Shown here one piece after another: positions 50,968-61,332 of a stretch of DNA of 63,672 bases. The translations under genes and the position numbers were made by a program. Each line of letters starts with the position of its first letter. Within the stretch, counting starts at the first letter, position 1. Under the pieces are notes generated by a model, which made no database searches, had not been told where the DNA came from, and saw only the letters and a program-made list of their open reading frames with translations. The DNA lies in NCBI GenBank assembly GCA_001509375.1, contig LGFT01000002.1, forward strand, positions 1-63,672. The letters are read 5' to 3'. Source of the DNA: Methanothrix harundinacea. Lineage in GTDB: Archaea > Halobacteriota > Methanosarcinia > Methanotrichales > Methanotrichaceae.

Positions 50968-53574
50968 TTGGACGATATGAAGATCGATACGGCGGGCTCA
51001 AGGGCGGAGGCGACCGACAAGCTAAACGCTTCCTTCTACGACGTCATCGTCACCGACTATTCGATGGATGGCATAGCGCTTCTTAAGACGGCCCGCTCAA
51101 AAGATCCGGAGATCCCCTTCATCCTTCTCATCGACTTTGACGAGGGGGCGATCTCCGAGGCCCTGAAATACGGGGCTGAACACTGTTTTAAGGGAAGAGA
51201 CCGTGGCGTCTTTTTTTCGGACCTCGACCATCGGATCCGTAAGGCGGTGGAGTGGAGAAGAGAGCGCGTTCTCCACCAGGAGCTAGACGAGCGACACAGA
51301 GCTCTGCTCCAGAGCCTTCCGGCGATTACATTTTCCAGCTCCCTGGATTTCGTTCCAACCTCAATCCGCGGAAAGGTCGAAGAGATAACTGGCTACACCA
51401 AAGAGGAGATCTCCTCCTGCAACCCGAGTTGGGGTCAAATAATCCATCCCGACGAATTCCTCTGGCTGAGACCGAAGATGGATGGGGCCAGAGCCGGTTC
51501 TTTGAACATATCGGAGAACGAGTATAGGATCGTCCGCAAGGACGGCGAAGTCGCCTGGGTACACGAGCTGGTCCAGATCGTCTGCGAAGGGCCAGGACAT
51601 TCCGCCAAAGTCGAGGGGGTCCTCTACGACATCACCTTTCGCAAGCGGACTGAGGCTGCGCTGAAGGATAGCGAAAGCAGATATCGGGAGCTAGCGGGCT
51701 TGCTGCCCCTGATCGCTTTCGAGCTCGATCTCGAGGGCAGGGTCACCTTCTACAACCAGAAAGGCCTGGAGGTCTTTGGATACTCCCCCGAAGACCTCAG
51801 GCGAGGCCTCACCATCTTTGACGTGATCGTGAACGACGACCCTGATGAGCTGGAGGGGGGCTTCCGGCTCGCTTTGAAGGGAGTCTGTCCGGATTATGAG
51901 CTTCTAATGAAGAGAAAAGACGGCAGCGCCTTCCCGACCATCATTAAAACCGCCCCCATAATCCGAGATGGCCACCCTTCGGGGCTGAGAGGGATCATCG
52001 TGGACATTTCCGAGAGGAAGGAGATGGAGGAGGCGCTGAGGGAGAGCGAGAGGTTCTATCGGACCATCATCGAGGATCAGACCGACCTCATCTGTCGTTT
52101 CCGGCCCGATGGGGTCATCACCTTCGCGAACGACGCTTACTACCGCTACTTCGGCAAGACTCGTGAGGAGCTAATCGGGCAGACCTTCATGCCCCTGATC
52201 CCGGAAGAGGATCAGGAGATGGTCCGCCAGAAGTTTTCATCCCTCTCCCGAGATTCCCCTCTAACCAGCTACGAACACCGGGTCGTCCTCCCGGGCGGGC
52301 TGGTTCGTTGGCAGAGGTGGACCGATCGGGCGATCTTCGACGATTCCGGCGAACTCGTCGAGTTCCAGTCGGTGGGCCAGGACATCACCGAGAAGAAAAA
52401 GCTGGATGACGAGCTTCGCCGCGCCCACAAGCGTCTGATGGACATAATCGGCTTCCTTCCGGACGCCACCTTCGTCGTAGACGAGGACAGACGGGTGATC
52501 GCATGGAACCGGGCGATCGAGGATATGACGGGCGTTCGAAAAGAGGAGATCATCGGGGAGGGCGATTATGCCTATGCAGAGCCCTTTTACGGTTCTAAGA
52601 AGCCGATGCTTGTCGATCTGATATTTTTAGACGATGAGGATACGGCCTCGCATTACGATCGCGTCATAAAAAAGGGAAAAGATATCTTCGGAGAGGTCTT
52701 CGCTCCCACCCTCTACGGCGGAAGGGGCTCTCACCTCTGGGCGGTCGCTTCACCCCTCTTCGACGATGAGGGACGAGTCGTGGGCGCCATCGAGTCGATC
52801 CGGGACGTCACCGAGCGGAAGCGGGCGGAGAAGATGCTCCAAAGGGCTCACCACGAGCTGGAGGCGCGGGTCGCTGAGAGGACCCGAGAGCTGGAGGCGA
52901 AGAACGCCGAGATGGAGAGGTTCGTCTACACCGTCTCCCACGACCTCCGATCCCCCCTCGTCACCATTCAGGGATTTCTCGGCTTTCTCAAGGAGGATGT
53001 GCGAGATCGGGACGTGGAGAAGATCGACGCAGACATCGAGATGATCTCCGATGCCGTCAAGAATATGGACTACCTGTTGCAGGATACCCTCCGGCTCTCT
53101 CGGATCGGCCGGGTCGCAAACCCCCCCGAGGCCGTCCCCTTCGGCGAGATCGTCAGGGGCGCCCTCGGCTTGGTATCGGAGATGGCGAGGTCGAAGGGGG
53201 TCGAGATATCCACCGCCGAGGGATGGCCCATCCTTCATGTCGACCGACTGAGGATAAGAGAGGTGCTAGTGAACCTGATCGAGAACGGCATAAGATACTC
53301 CGCCGGCCGACCCCGCCCTCTGGTGGAGGTGGGGTGGCGAAAAGATGACGAAGAGACGGTATTCTTCGTCCGAGACAACGGGATCGGGATCAATCCCGGC
53401 CAGCAGGAGAAGGTCTTCGAGCTGTTCTACAAAGCCGATCCGGAGGGCGAGGGGACCGGGGCGGGGCTCGCCATAGTCAAGAGGATAATCGAGGTCCACG
53501 GAGGCCGAATTTGGGTTGAGTCAGAGGAAGGCGAAGGCAGCACCTTCTGCTTCACTCTGCCGGTGGTCGATTGA
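50968..53574 (+). CDS. Multi-PAS sensor histidine kinase with N-terminal receiver-like domain
   Basis: The protein has 868 residues from the first usable start, a TTG. The order is a receiver-like domain (phospho-acceptor Asp in VIVTDYSMDG), four PAS domains (about 105-615, each ended by a DITxRK-type motif), a coiled coil, HisKA (VYTVSHDLRSPLVTIQGF) and HATPase (NLIENGIRYS, DNGIGINPG, GAGLAIVKRIIEVHGG). There are no membrane helices, so it is cytoplasmic. The receiver's first strand appears to be encoded upstream of the TTG in the same frame, so the true start may be earlier and non-canonical. No response regulator gene is adjacent. The signal is unknown. Confidence 0.85.
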   Translation: MDDMKIDTAGSRAEATDKLNASFYDVIVTDYSMDGIALLKTARSKDPEIPFILLIDFDEGAISEALKYGAEHCFKGRDRGVFFSDLDHRIRKAVEWRRERVLHQELDERHRALLQSLPAITFSSSLDFVPTSIRGKVEEITGYTKEEISSCNPSWGQIIHPDEFLWLRPKMDGARAGSLNISENEYRIVRKDGEVAWVHELVQIVCEGPGHSAKVEGVLYDITFRKRTEAALKDSESRYRELAGLLPLIAFELDLEGRVTFYNQKGLEVFGYSPEDLRRGLTIFDVIVNDDPDELEGGFRLALKGVCPDYELLMKRKDGSAFPTIIKTAPIIRDGHPSGLRGIIVDISERKEMEEALRESERFYRTIIEDQTDLICRFRPDGVITFANDAYYRYFGKTREELIGQTFMPLIPEEDQEMVRQKFSSLSRDSPLTSYEHRVVLPGGLVRWQRWTDRAIFDDSGELVEFQSVGQDITEKKKLDDELRRAHKRLMDIIGFLPDATFVVDEDRRVIAWNRAIEDMTGVRKEEIIGEGDYAYAEPFYGSKKPMLVDLIFLDDEDTASHYDRVIKKGKDIFGEVFAPTLYGGRGSHLWAVASPLFDDEGRVVGAIESIRDVTERKRAEKMLQRAHHELEARVAERTRELEAKNAEMERFVYTVSHDLRSPLVTIQGFLGFLKEDVRDRDVEKIDADIEMISDAVKNMDYLLQDTLRLSRIGRVANPPEAVPFGEIVRGALGLVSEMARSKGVEISTAEGWPILHVDRLRIREVLVNLIENGIRYSAGRPRPLVEVGWRKDDEETVFFVRDNGIGINPGQQEKVFELFYKADPEGEGTGAGLAIVKRIIEVHGGRIWVESEEGEGSTFCFTLPVVD

Positions 53575-54055
53575 GGTAAGTGTCGAAGAGATCGAGGACC
53601 ATGGGAACAGACCGGATGTGATCCATGCACCTTTCGGGTCCGGCCCGACGAAAACCGAGACTCTCGTAGATCTCAACAGCGTTGGGCGCCGAGTTGACGG
53701 TGACCGTCGTAATTTCGGGATTTCCTCTCCGGCAAATCTCCAGAGCCTTCTTTAAGAGCTCACGGCCGATGCCCTCGCATTGGAACTCGCCGTCAACGAA
53801 GAAGAGGGTGACGTGGCCGCCGTTACGGATCTCGATCATTCCGGCGATCTCTTTTTCGGTCGCAGCTATCAGGATGAAGTGGTTAGACTGCGACCGACGC
53901 AGAATTATGAGGGGATCTGTGTGGTTACGAAATTCGCGGACGCCCTCTTCGGAAAATTGAGGTGCGACAAACTCCTCGAAGACTCGAAGGGCAAGGTTGC
54001 AGACCAGAGTCTCCTCGCCGCGCTTCATCCGCCTGTACTCAAAAGGACCTTTCAC
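53552..54055 (-). CDS. GNAT family N-acetyltransferase
   Basis: The 167-residue protein is a single GNAT domain: VCNLALRVFEEFVAP at the start, HFILIAATEKEIAGMIEIRNGGHVTLFFVD, the acetyl-CoA loop QCEGIGRELLKKALE and TVNSAPNAVEIYESLGFRRAG. The target is unknown. I start at GTG 54055, which overlaps the priL stop (GTGA); an ATG nine codons later is possible. The end overlaps the convergent kinase gene by 23 nt. It is the last gene of the TFS-PCNA-PriL series. Confidence 0.88.
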   Translation of the reverse strand: MKGPFEYRRMKRGEETLVCNLALRVFEEFVAPQFSEEGVREFRNHTDPLIILRRSQSNHFILIAATEKEIAGMIEIRNGGHVTLFFVDGEFQCEGIGRELLKKALEICRRGNPEITTVTVNSAPNAVEIYESLGFRRAGPERCMDHIRSVPMVLDLFDTYLNRPPAE

Positions 54056-55053
54056 CCACCACCGCCCCTTTTCAGTTTTCGCTCGTAGTAGCTGAGAGGG
54101 TGGTTCACCCACCGGCAGAGCCGGTCCTCGCCAGGACAGTTGCCGTAGGTGGCCATGGTGGCGCAGGAGGGGGGCCTGTAGGATGTTCCGCCCTTCCCAG
54201 CGATGTGCTCCACCTGGTAGCGAGTCCTCTCCTCGTCGAAGTCGGGGCTGGTGTTGAAGACGCTGACTACCTCGTCGACGTCCATCCCCACGGCGAGGAG
54301 GAAGGTGGTGAGGGCGAACCGGGCGGTGTGGGCGAGGTTCGTCCCCTTTGAAACCTGATCTAGCATCCCTCTTATGCAGGGGGGAAAGGCGTCTTCTGTC
54401 ACCTCGCCGAGGTCGACCCTCTCCTCGGCCCTCTTCGCCGAGAGCTCCTCCTCGATCCTCTCCAGGTCGGCCCGGAGTTTCTCGCATATATCCTCTGGGA
54501 CCGGGAGGGGGAGGCTCTGGCCGACCCTCTCTCTCGCCCTCTCTTCGAGAAGCCGGGCGAGCTCATGGCTGGTGACAGCGACCCATCCTGCATCCAGGGA
54601 TCGGTTCACCAACTTCCAGCCGGGGCTTCTCATCCTCGAGGCGGCTTTGAGATAGTCGGAAAAGTGGACTCGAAGCCCGTCCTGGTCGGATTGAGGGAAT
54701 ACTTCCAGGTCGCGGGCCAACAAAAGTAGGTCGCTCAGATCCTCCCGGACCATCTTGCGACTTGCGAGCTTCGCCTCGGCGAGGGCGTACCTTCTGGTGA
54801 GATGTTCGTCTTTGAGGCAGGATACCATCACCCTTGCCAGGGGGTAGGATAAAAGCTCCGCCAGAGGGTGGGCCCTCTCGTCAGGGATCTCCCCTCGGAC
54901 GGCGCCGAGGACGCGGTCCGAGGCCCTCCTCCTCACCAGGCGAGATAGGCGCGGCTCTCGGTTCGGTTCTTCCAGGAGGCCTTCAAGGGAGTAGCCCGTC
55001 TCTTTCACCCTGGCGGCGGCCTCCCGGGAGAAGGGGTAGTCGGAGAGGCTCAT
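54052..55053 (-). CDS. priL: DNA primase large subunit PriL
   Basis: PriL is the regulatory subunit of archaeal primase, with an iron-sulfur cluster in its C-terminal domain. The 333 residues start MSLSDYPFSREAAARVKETG. The cluster cysteines are in FPPCIRGM, PPSCATMATYGNCPG and DRLCRWVNHPLSYY. The ATG overlaps the PCNA stop (ATGA). Together with PCNA and TFS it forms part of the archaeal replication-transcription gene neighbourhood. The catalytic subunit is at 41006. Confidence 0.95.
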   Translation of the reverse strand: MSLSDYPFSREAAARVKETGYSLEGLLEEPNREPRLSRLVRRRASDRVLGAVRGEIPDERAHPLAELLSYPLARVMVSCLKDEHLTRRYALAEAKLASRKMVREDLSDLLLLARDLEVFPQSDQDGLRVHFSDYLKAASRMRSPGWKLVNRSLDAGWVAVTSHELARLLEERARERVGQSLPLPVPEDICEKLRADLERIEEELSAKRAEERVDLGEVTEDAFPPCIRGMLDQVSKGTNLAHTARFALTTFLLAVGMDVDEVVSVFNTSPDFDEERTRYQVEHIAGKGGTSYRPPSCATMATYGNCPGEDRLCRWVNHPLSYYERKLKRGGGG

Positions 55054-55793
55054 TCCTGTTCAATTCTTGGAGCCAGAAGGTAGTTTATTTCGACGCCCTG
55101 GCCGAGCTTGAAGCTGATCCTCAGAGGGTAGTCGACGCCCAACTCCAGCTTCGCCTCCTGAGCCTTTCCAATCGCCTTGCTCATGTCGGATAAATAATCC
55201 AGAGAGAAGAGGGATCTCGCCTTTCCGGGCTTGAGCCCCAACAGCTCCGCCCCGGGCACCTTCAGCTTGAGGGAGTCGATGTCGCCCTTAGCTTCCATGA
55301 AGAACTGGTCCTCGGGATCATCGGTGACGCCTAAAACGACGTGATCGCTCACCTTCTCGGCGGCCCTGATCGCCTTTCTGAGGTGCGCACCCGGAAGGAT
55401 CACGTGGGCCGGGAGGTCCAGCTCAGGCACCCGGGGCTCTTTTCTTATGGCGCTGGGGTCGATGAGGCTGAGAGTATAGGATAGGGAGTTCACCCCTATC
55501 TTCAGCTTGTGGTTCTCCTCGTCCAGCTCGAGGGTGACGTTCTCTCCCCGGTCGGCCATGGACAGAACGTCGGTGAGCCTCACCAGGTCGACGCCGATCT
55601 CGCCGGAAGTCGCCTTGAAGTACTCGAAGGCCTCTGAGTTGAGCCGGAAGGAGACCATGGCCACGTTGGCGGGGTCCACAGCCTTCAGCTCAACGCCGTT
55701 CTCTGACAGGGTGAACTTCACCTCGTCGACAAGAGACGATACCGCCTCCACAGCATCCCGCAGGGTTTCTGCGCTTATCACTGCCTTGAACAT
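55050..55793 (-). CDS. pcn: DNA polymerase sliding clamp PCNA
   Basis: The 247-residue clamp monomer starts MFKAVISAETLRDAVEAVSSLVDEVKF and includes KAVDPANVAMVSF, VDLVRLTDVLSMADRGENVTLEL and the C-terminal LRISFKLGQGVEINYLLAPRIEQE. It should form a homotrimer around DNA and bind PIP-box partners. TFS is 55 nt upstream and priL overlaps downstream, so it sits in the middle of an operon. Confidence 0.96.
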   Translation of the reverse strand: MFKAVISAETLRDAVEAVSSLVDEVKFTLSENGVELKAVDPANVAMVSFRLNSEAFEYFKATSGEIGVDLVRLTDVLSMADRGENVTLELDEENHKLKIGVNSLSYTLSLIDPSAIRKEPRVPELDLPAHVILPGAHLRKAIRAAEKVSDHVVLGVTDDPEDQFFMEAKGDIDSLKLKVPGAELLGLKPGKARSLFSLDYLSDMSKAIGKAQEAKLELGVDYPLRISFKLGQGVEINYLLAPRIEQE

Positions 55794-55848
55794 CCTCGTA
55801 GCCCCTCCTTCGGAGAGAACAATTTTATCTTAAATATAGATTATCCCT

Positions 55849-56160
55849 TCAGTCGTACTCTCTCCAGGTGAAATTGCATTTTGTGCATCTGAAGAAGCGG
55901 ACCTCGCTCTCGTCGGCGGACCGCAGCTGTCGCAGCCACCAGTAGGCGGTGTCGTTCCCGCACTCAGGACACTTGTACTTGGTGGTGGGAAGCCCCGCCG
56001 CCTCGGAATCCTCGATGACCGTCATGGTGCGCTCTCTCTGTTCAGTCTTGCTGACGATGATGTCGCTCTTCTTCATCTCAACCTTCTTGCCACACCTTCT
56101 GCAGACGAGCACTCCCTCCGACGGCACCATTATGCTTTTACAATCGGGACAAAACTCCAT
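55849..56160 (-). CDS. tfs: Transcription factor S (TFS)
   Basis: TFS makes stalled archaeal RNA polymerase cleave its transcript, like TFIIS. The 103 residues have an N-terminal zinc ribbon (CPDCKSIMVPSEGVLVCRRCG) and a C-terminal one (CPECGNDTAYWWLRQLRSADESEVRFFRCTKC) with the catalytic acidic pair DE in the loop. The ATG at 56160 gives the family start MEFCPDC. An inverted repeat and TATA box lie just upstream, which suggests specific control. Confidence 0.95.
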   Translation of the reverse strand: MEFCPDCKSIMVPSEGVLVCRRCGKKVEMKKSDIIVSKTEQRERTMTVIEDSEAAGLPTTKYKCPECGNDTAYWWLRQLRSADESEVRFFRCTKCNFTWREYD

Positions 56161-56164
56161 CAGC

Positions 56165-56192
56165 TGACGAGTACTCACTCGTCATATTAAAG
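56165..56192 (-). promoter_or_regulatory. TATA box and inverted repeat at the tfs promoter
   Basis: On the minus strand CTTTAATAT (56192-56184) is a TATA box. Directly beside it TGACGAGT (56165-56172) and ACTCGTCA (56177-56184) form perfect 8-bp arms with a 4-bp centre, covering the space between the TATA box and the expected start near 56163. A dimeric repressor could bind there. The divergent ACT-domain gene could share it. Confidence 0.6.
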
Positions 56193-56260
56193 TTTACCAG
56201 TTGAATAAAGTACGTGAAGGCGAGAAGCCCTCTTCGGGCGTCTTTCCCTTTGAGGTGATC

Positions 56261-56917
56261 ATGAGCACTGCATTGAACGTAATCTGTGAGAATAGGCCGG
56301 GGGTCTTGAGGGATATAGCGGGGGTAGTCGCCAGCCTCGGCGGAAACATCGAATACACCCAGCAGTTCGTCCTCGAAAGGGGGGTGAACATCGGCAAGGC
56401 GACGATCTACATGGAGATCGACCAGCTGGCAGAAGGGATGATAGAGGACCTCGAAGCCCTTCCTGCGGTCCTGGAGGTCTCTGTCCACCAGTCCTTCGAG
56501 AAGATCTACGGCTCCAGGGTTATCATAATAGGTGGTGGGGCCCAGGTGGCCCAGGCGGCCGTGGGGGCCGTCAACGAGGCCGACCGTCACAACCTTCGGG
56601 GGGAGAGGATCAGCATCGACACCATACCCCTCGTGGGGGAGGCCGCAATCGCCGACGCCGTCAACGCCGTGGGCCGGCTCCATCGGGCTTCAGTTCTGAT
56701 CCTGGCGGGGGCCCTCATGGGCGGCAGGATCTCTGATGAGGTCCAGAGGCTCCAGGAAGAGGGTATACCGGTGATCGCCCTCAAGATGGCGGGATCGGTC
56801 CCCCGCTACGCAGACCTGGTGGTGACCGACCCCATCCAGGCCGGAACCTTCGCTGTGATGCACGTCGCCAAGACAGCGATCTTCGACATAGAAAGGGTTC
56901 GCGGCATGGAGTTCTGA
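56261..56917 (+). CDS. ACT-domain regulator-like protein (DUF5612 type)
   Basis: The 218-residue protein has an N-terminal ACT domain (STALNVICENRPGVLRDIAGVVASLGGNIEYTQQFV), a ligand-sensing fold. A second Rossmann-like domain follows (RVIIIGGGAQVAQAAVGAVNEADRHNLRGERIS, VLILAGALMGGRISDEV, DPIQAGTFAVMHVA). Methanogens carry this pair in one protein of unknown function. The ATG at 56261 directly follows GAGGTGATC, a full Shine-Dalgarno match. It is divergent from tfs. Confidence 0.82.
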   Translation: MSTALNVICENRPGVLRDIAGVVASLGGNIEYTQQFVLERGVNIGKATIYMEIDQLAEGMIEDLEALPAVLEVSVHQSFEKIYGSRVIIIGGGAQVAQAAVGAVNEADRHNLRGERISIDTIPLVGEAAIADAVNAVGRLHRASVLILAGALMGGRISDEVQRLQEEGIPVIALKMAGSVPRYADLVVTDPIQAGTFAVMHVAKTAIFDIERVRGMEF

Positions 56918-56979
56918 GCCTAAATCGGAAAGGAATCCGAGAGAAAACAGTTTGGTGGCGTCGTTCCGAGGCGGCGGGC

Positions 56980-57237
56980 CTATCCGCGAAGCCCCATCGC
57001 CTCGAGATTTCTGATTATGTCCCCCTCAAATAGCTCTTCCACGGTGTAAAAATCGTCCCCTGCCATGAGGACTGGGGCACTGAGGGTAAATACCCCGTTG
57101 ACCCGGAGCTCCGTCAGGGCCTCGGCGGTGGACATATCCACCGTCTCGAACTCGACCCCCCAGCCCTCGAGGACCTTCTTCACCTGCTCGCACCGAGGGC
57201 AGTCGGCAGTGGTGTAAACGACGTACTTCAATGGCAT
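56980..57237 (-). CDS. Glutaredoxin-like protein
   Basis: The 85-residue thioredoxin-fold protein has the redox motif CPRC (YTTADCPRCEQVKKVLEGWGVEFETVDM), a cis-Pro region in TLSAPVLMAGDDFYTVEELF, and a standard glutaredoxin length. It may reduce disulfides or carry electrons with a thioredoxin reductase-like partner. It lies 45 nt downstream of a Cys-rich protein gene on the same strand, so the two may be functionally linked. Confidence 0.88.
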   Translation of the reverse strand: MPLKYVVYTTADCPRCEQVKKVLEGWGVEFETVDMSTAEALTELRVNGVFTLSAPVLMAGDDFYTVEELFEGDIIRNLEAMGLRG

Positions 57238-57282
57238 CTCATCCCTCCTTCACGTTCTCTAATCTCGCTGAACAACTGCGAT

Positions 57283-57618
57283 TCATCTCAGAATCATCGG
57301 GTATCCCCTCTCCGCCCGGACGGCGTAGCCGTCATCGACGGCCCTGTCTGCGCATTCCCTGCAGCACGAGAAGTTTGCAAGGTAAGTTATCCCATCCATC
57401 TCATGCTCGAAGATGTTGTTGCAGCTGAGCCCTATGATCCGTCGGCAGTCCATGCCTCTGCAAAACTCGTGGTCATTCGCAGCCATCGGAAACTCGTCCT
57501 CAAACCAAATCTTCGGCAAAAGGACCGGGAGTATAGCCATGTCTAGGCCACATCCGCAGGGCCCATAAGTGTCCTCGGGCCCATCGTAGACGATGGCCTT
57601 GGTGATCTGATCATCCAT
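57283..57618 (-). CDS. Cys-rich protein of unknown function
   Basis: The 111-residue soluble protein has nine cysteines in clusters: GPCGCG, FCRGMDCRR, LSCNN and SCCRECADRA. They suggest a metal or iron-sulfur site, perhaps zinc. I do not recognise the family. I chose ATG 57618, preceded by GGTGGCGGAAG. A TTG at 57645 is the longer alternative, close to the start predicted from the TATA-like TTATTTAAG (about 57678-57670). It is probably co-transcribed with the glutaredoxin-like gene. Confidence 0.65.
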   Translation of the reverse strand: MDDQITKAIVYDGPEDTYGPCGCGLDMAILPVLLPKIWFEDEFPMAANDHEFCRGMDCRRIIGLSCNNIFEHEMDGITYLANFSCCRECADRAVDDGYAVRAERGYPMILR

Positions 57619-57773
57619 CTTCCGCCACCCCAACTCAATATCCAACTCAAGGCTAGGGGTTGGGAACTTAAATAACCTTTCACGTCATGTCGCTGCCAAT
57701 GCTGGCCGATGTTTCGAACGTAAATTTCAATAGGAGAATTAAGACGCGATGAGCTTCGATGAGGTGTATCCAC

Positions 57774-57800
57774 AAATTTAAAAAAATAAAAAACGCTCAT

Positions 57801-57814
<14 letters not shown>
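57774..57814 (-). terminator. Hairpin and U-run terminator of acs
   Basis: On the minus strand CGCUCAUC (57814-57807) pairs perfectly with GAUGAGCG (57801-57794) around GUUUA, which holds part of the acs stop codon. An almost unbroken U-run follows (57793-57774). It looks like a bacterial intrinsic terminator, although archaeal polymerase mostly needs only the U-run. Confidence 0.8.
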
Positions 57815-59813
<1,999 letters not shown>

Positions 59814-60031
59814 TTCCAACCCTCCTTTTTCAAACGTCGAAGATTTTGTACAATTCTGTCCCAAGATCCTTCGGCAGATCCGACCATCATCCTTTGATAT
59901 TCATCTAGAATCTGCCTTGCGTTCTCTCTGTTTGAGTATGGAGAACGCTTGCCTGGACCATACCCTCTGTAATCTTCATGATTAATAAGGTTAGTGGCCT
60001 ATTAATAGTTATAGATACAAAAATATTATAC
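59814..60031 (-). promoter_or_regulatory. acs promoter and long leader with hairpin
   Basis: A TATA box on the minus strand (GTATAATAT, about 60031-60023) predicts a start near 60000, so the leader is about 190 nt, very long for this genome. Other TATA-like sites at about 60007 and 59989 would shorten it. In the leader GCGTTCTC (59919-59926) and GAGAACGC (59941-59948) form a perfect 8-bp stem with a 14-nt loop. Regulation by the leader is inferred. Confidence 0.5.
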
Positions 60032-60095
60032 ACTAAGTGGGCGTAAATCTTGATAATCAAAAACAGCTGTATTAATGGGCTCAATCGGAGATCGC

Positions 60096-61331
60096 CTATT
60101 CGCGACCTACGACCTCTCCTTTTAGGTAGAAGGGGTTCGTCTCTACGACCTCGAATCGATGGACGCATCCAAGACTCGTGGGTTCACGAACAATGATCTT
60201 TCTGTAGTTCTCCGACCTCGCCATCACCGTCCCTTCCTTTCCCTTTTCCGTCACCTGCGCGACGATCGTCTCTCCGATATACCTGCCGTTTCTCTGGCCT
60301 GCGATCTTTTGCCACAATTGGGTTATCCGTCTCGATCGGTCCTTCTTGATCCGGGACGGCATATCTTTGAGCTTGCTGGCGCCGGTTCCCGGCCTCGAGG
60401 AGTACATGGTTACGTTTACCTTGTCTGGATCTGCTTTCTGGATCAATAGCTCGGTGGCCCTGAAATCCTCCTCAGTCTCCCCGGGAAAGCCCGTTATGAC
60501 GTCCGTGTACAGGGTGATGTGTGGAAAAGCCGATCGGAACCGCGCCACCATTTCCAGGAAGTTTCGGGCTGAATATCCTCTCTTCATGCAGGCTAAGACC
60601 CTGTCCGAGCCCGACTGGACGGGAAGGTGAAGGAACTTGTAGATCTTGGGGTCATCATAGGATACGATCAGGTCCTCCAGAATCGGGCTCAGCTGTTCAG
60701 GATTCATCATGCCGACCCTGACACTGAAGTCCCCGTCGATGCCGACGACGGCGTCGAGAAGTTCCGGGAGGGCTGACCCCAGATCCAAACCGTAGGCTGC
60801 GGCGTCCTGGGAGGCGAGCTGTATCTCCACCGACCCCTCCGCCAGGTGGCTTCGGACCTCTCTCGTCACCTCCTGGATGGTCTTGCTCCTGAGGGGACCT
60901 CTCGCCCTTCTGACGATGCAGTAGCTGCACTGTCCCCTGCAACCCTCCGAGATATTGATGACGGCGCACAGGTTTTGGGGGGTCTGTCGGCGGTGAGGCC
61001 TGATCTCCTCGGGACGGAAGGTCTCGCCCGTCTCCATGCCAATTGACCGATCTAGGATGCCCATCACCTCACGACACCTTATGTCGCGGATCGCCTCGGG
61101 CATTGCCGATGGCAGGCAGCCGGCGACGACGAGCCTTTCGCCCTGGAGGTCGCGGAGCCTCTTTTTCATATCCCTCTCGGTCCTCTCGGTGACGACGCAG
61201 GTATTGACGATGACGAGGTCCGCCTCCTCGAGAGATGAGGGAAGGTGGCCGATCTCCATGAGAGCGGCGCTGAACGCCTCAGAGTTGCCCCGGTTTGCGG
61301 CGCATCCGTAGGTCTCCAGGTAAAATCTCAT
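60096..61331 (-). CDS. tRNA t6A37 methylthiotransferase (MtaB / e-MtaB family)
   Basis: This radical-SAM enzyme adds a methylthio group to t6A37. The 411 residues have the UPF0004 domain with cluster cysteines Cys10, Cys45 and Cys72, then the radical-SAM CRGQCSYC (131-138), and a C-terminal TRAM domain (IGETIVAQVTEKGKEGTVMARSENYRKIIV). The order is that of the archaeal/eukaryal CDKAL1 branch. It starts 1 nt after the AI-2E-family gene stop. Sua5 (18065) and TrmO (32845) act on the same nucleotide. Confidence 0.95.
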   Translation of the reverse strand: MRFYLETYGCAANRGNSEAFSAALMEIGHLPSSLEEADLVIVNTCVVTERTERDMKKRLRDLQGERLVVAGCLPSAMPEAIRDIRCREVMGILDRSIGMETGETFRPEEIRPHRRQTPQNLCAVINISEGCRGQCSYCIVRRARGPLRSKTIQEVTREVRSHLAEGSVEIQLASQDAAAYGLDLGSALPELLDAVVGIDGDFSVRVGMMNPEQLSPILEDLIVSYDDPKIYKFLHLPVQSGSDRVLACMKRGYSARNFLEMVARFRSAFPHITLYTDVITGFPGETEEDFRATELLIQKADPDKVNVTMYSSRPGTGASKLKDMPSRIKKDRSRRITQLWQKIAGQRNGRYIGETIVAQVTEKGKEGTVMARSENYRKIIVREPTSLGCVHRFEVVETNPFYLKGEVVGRE

Positions 61332-61332
61332 C

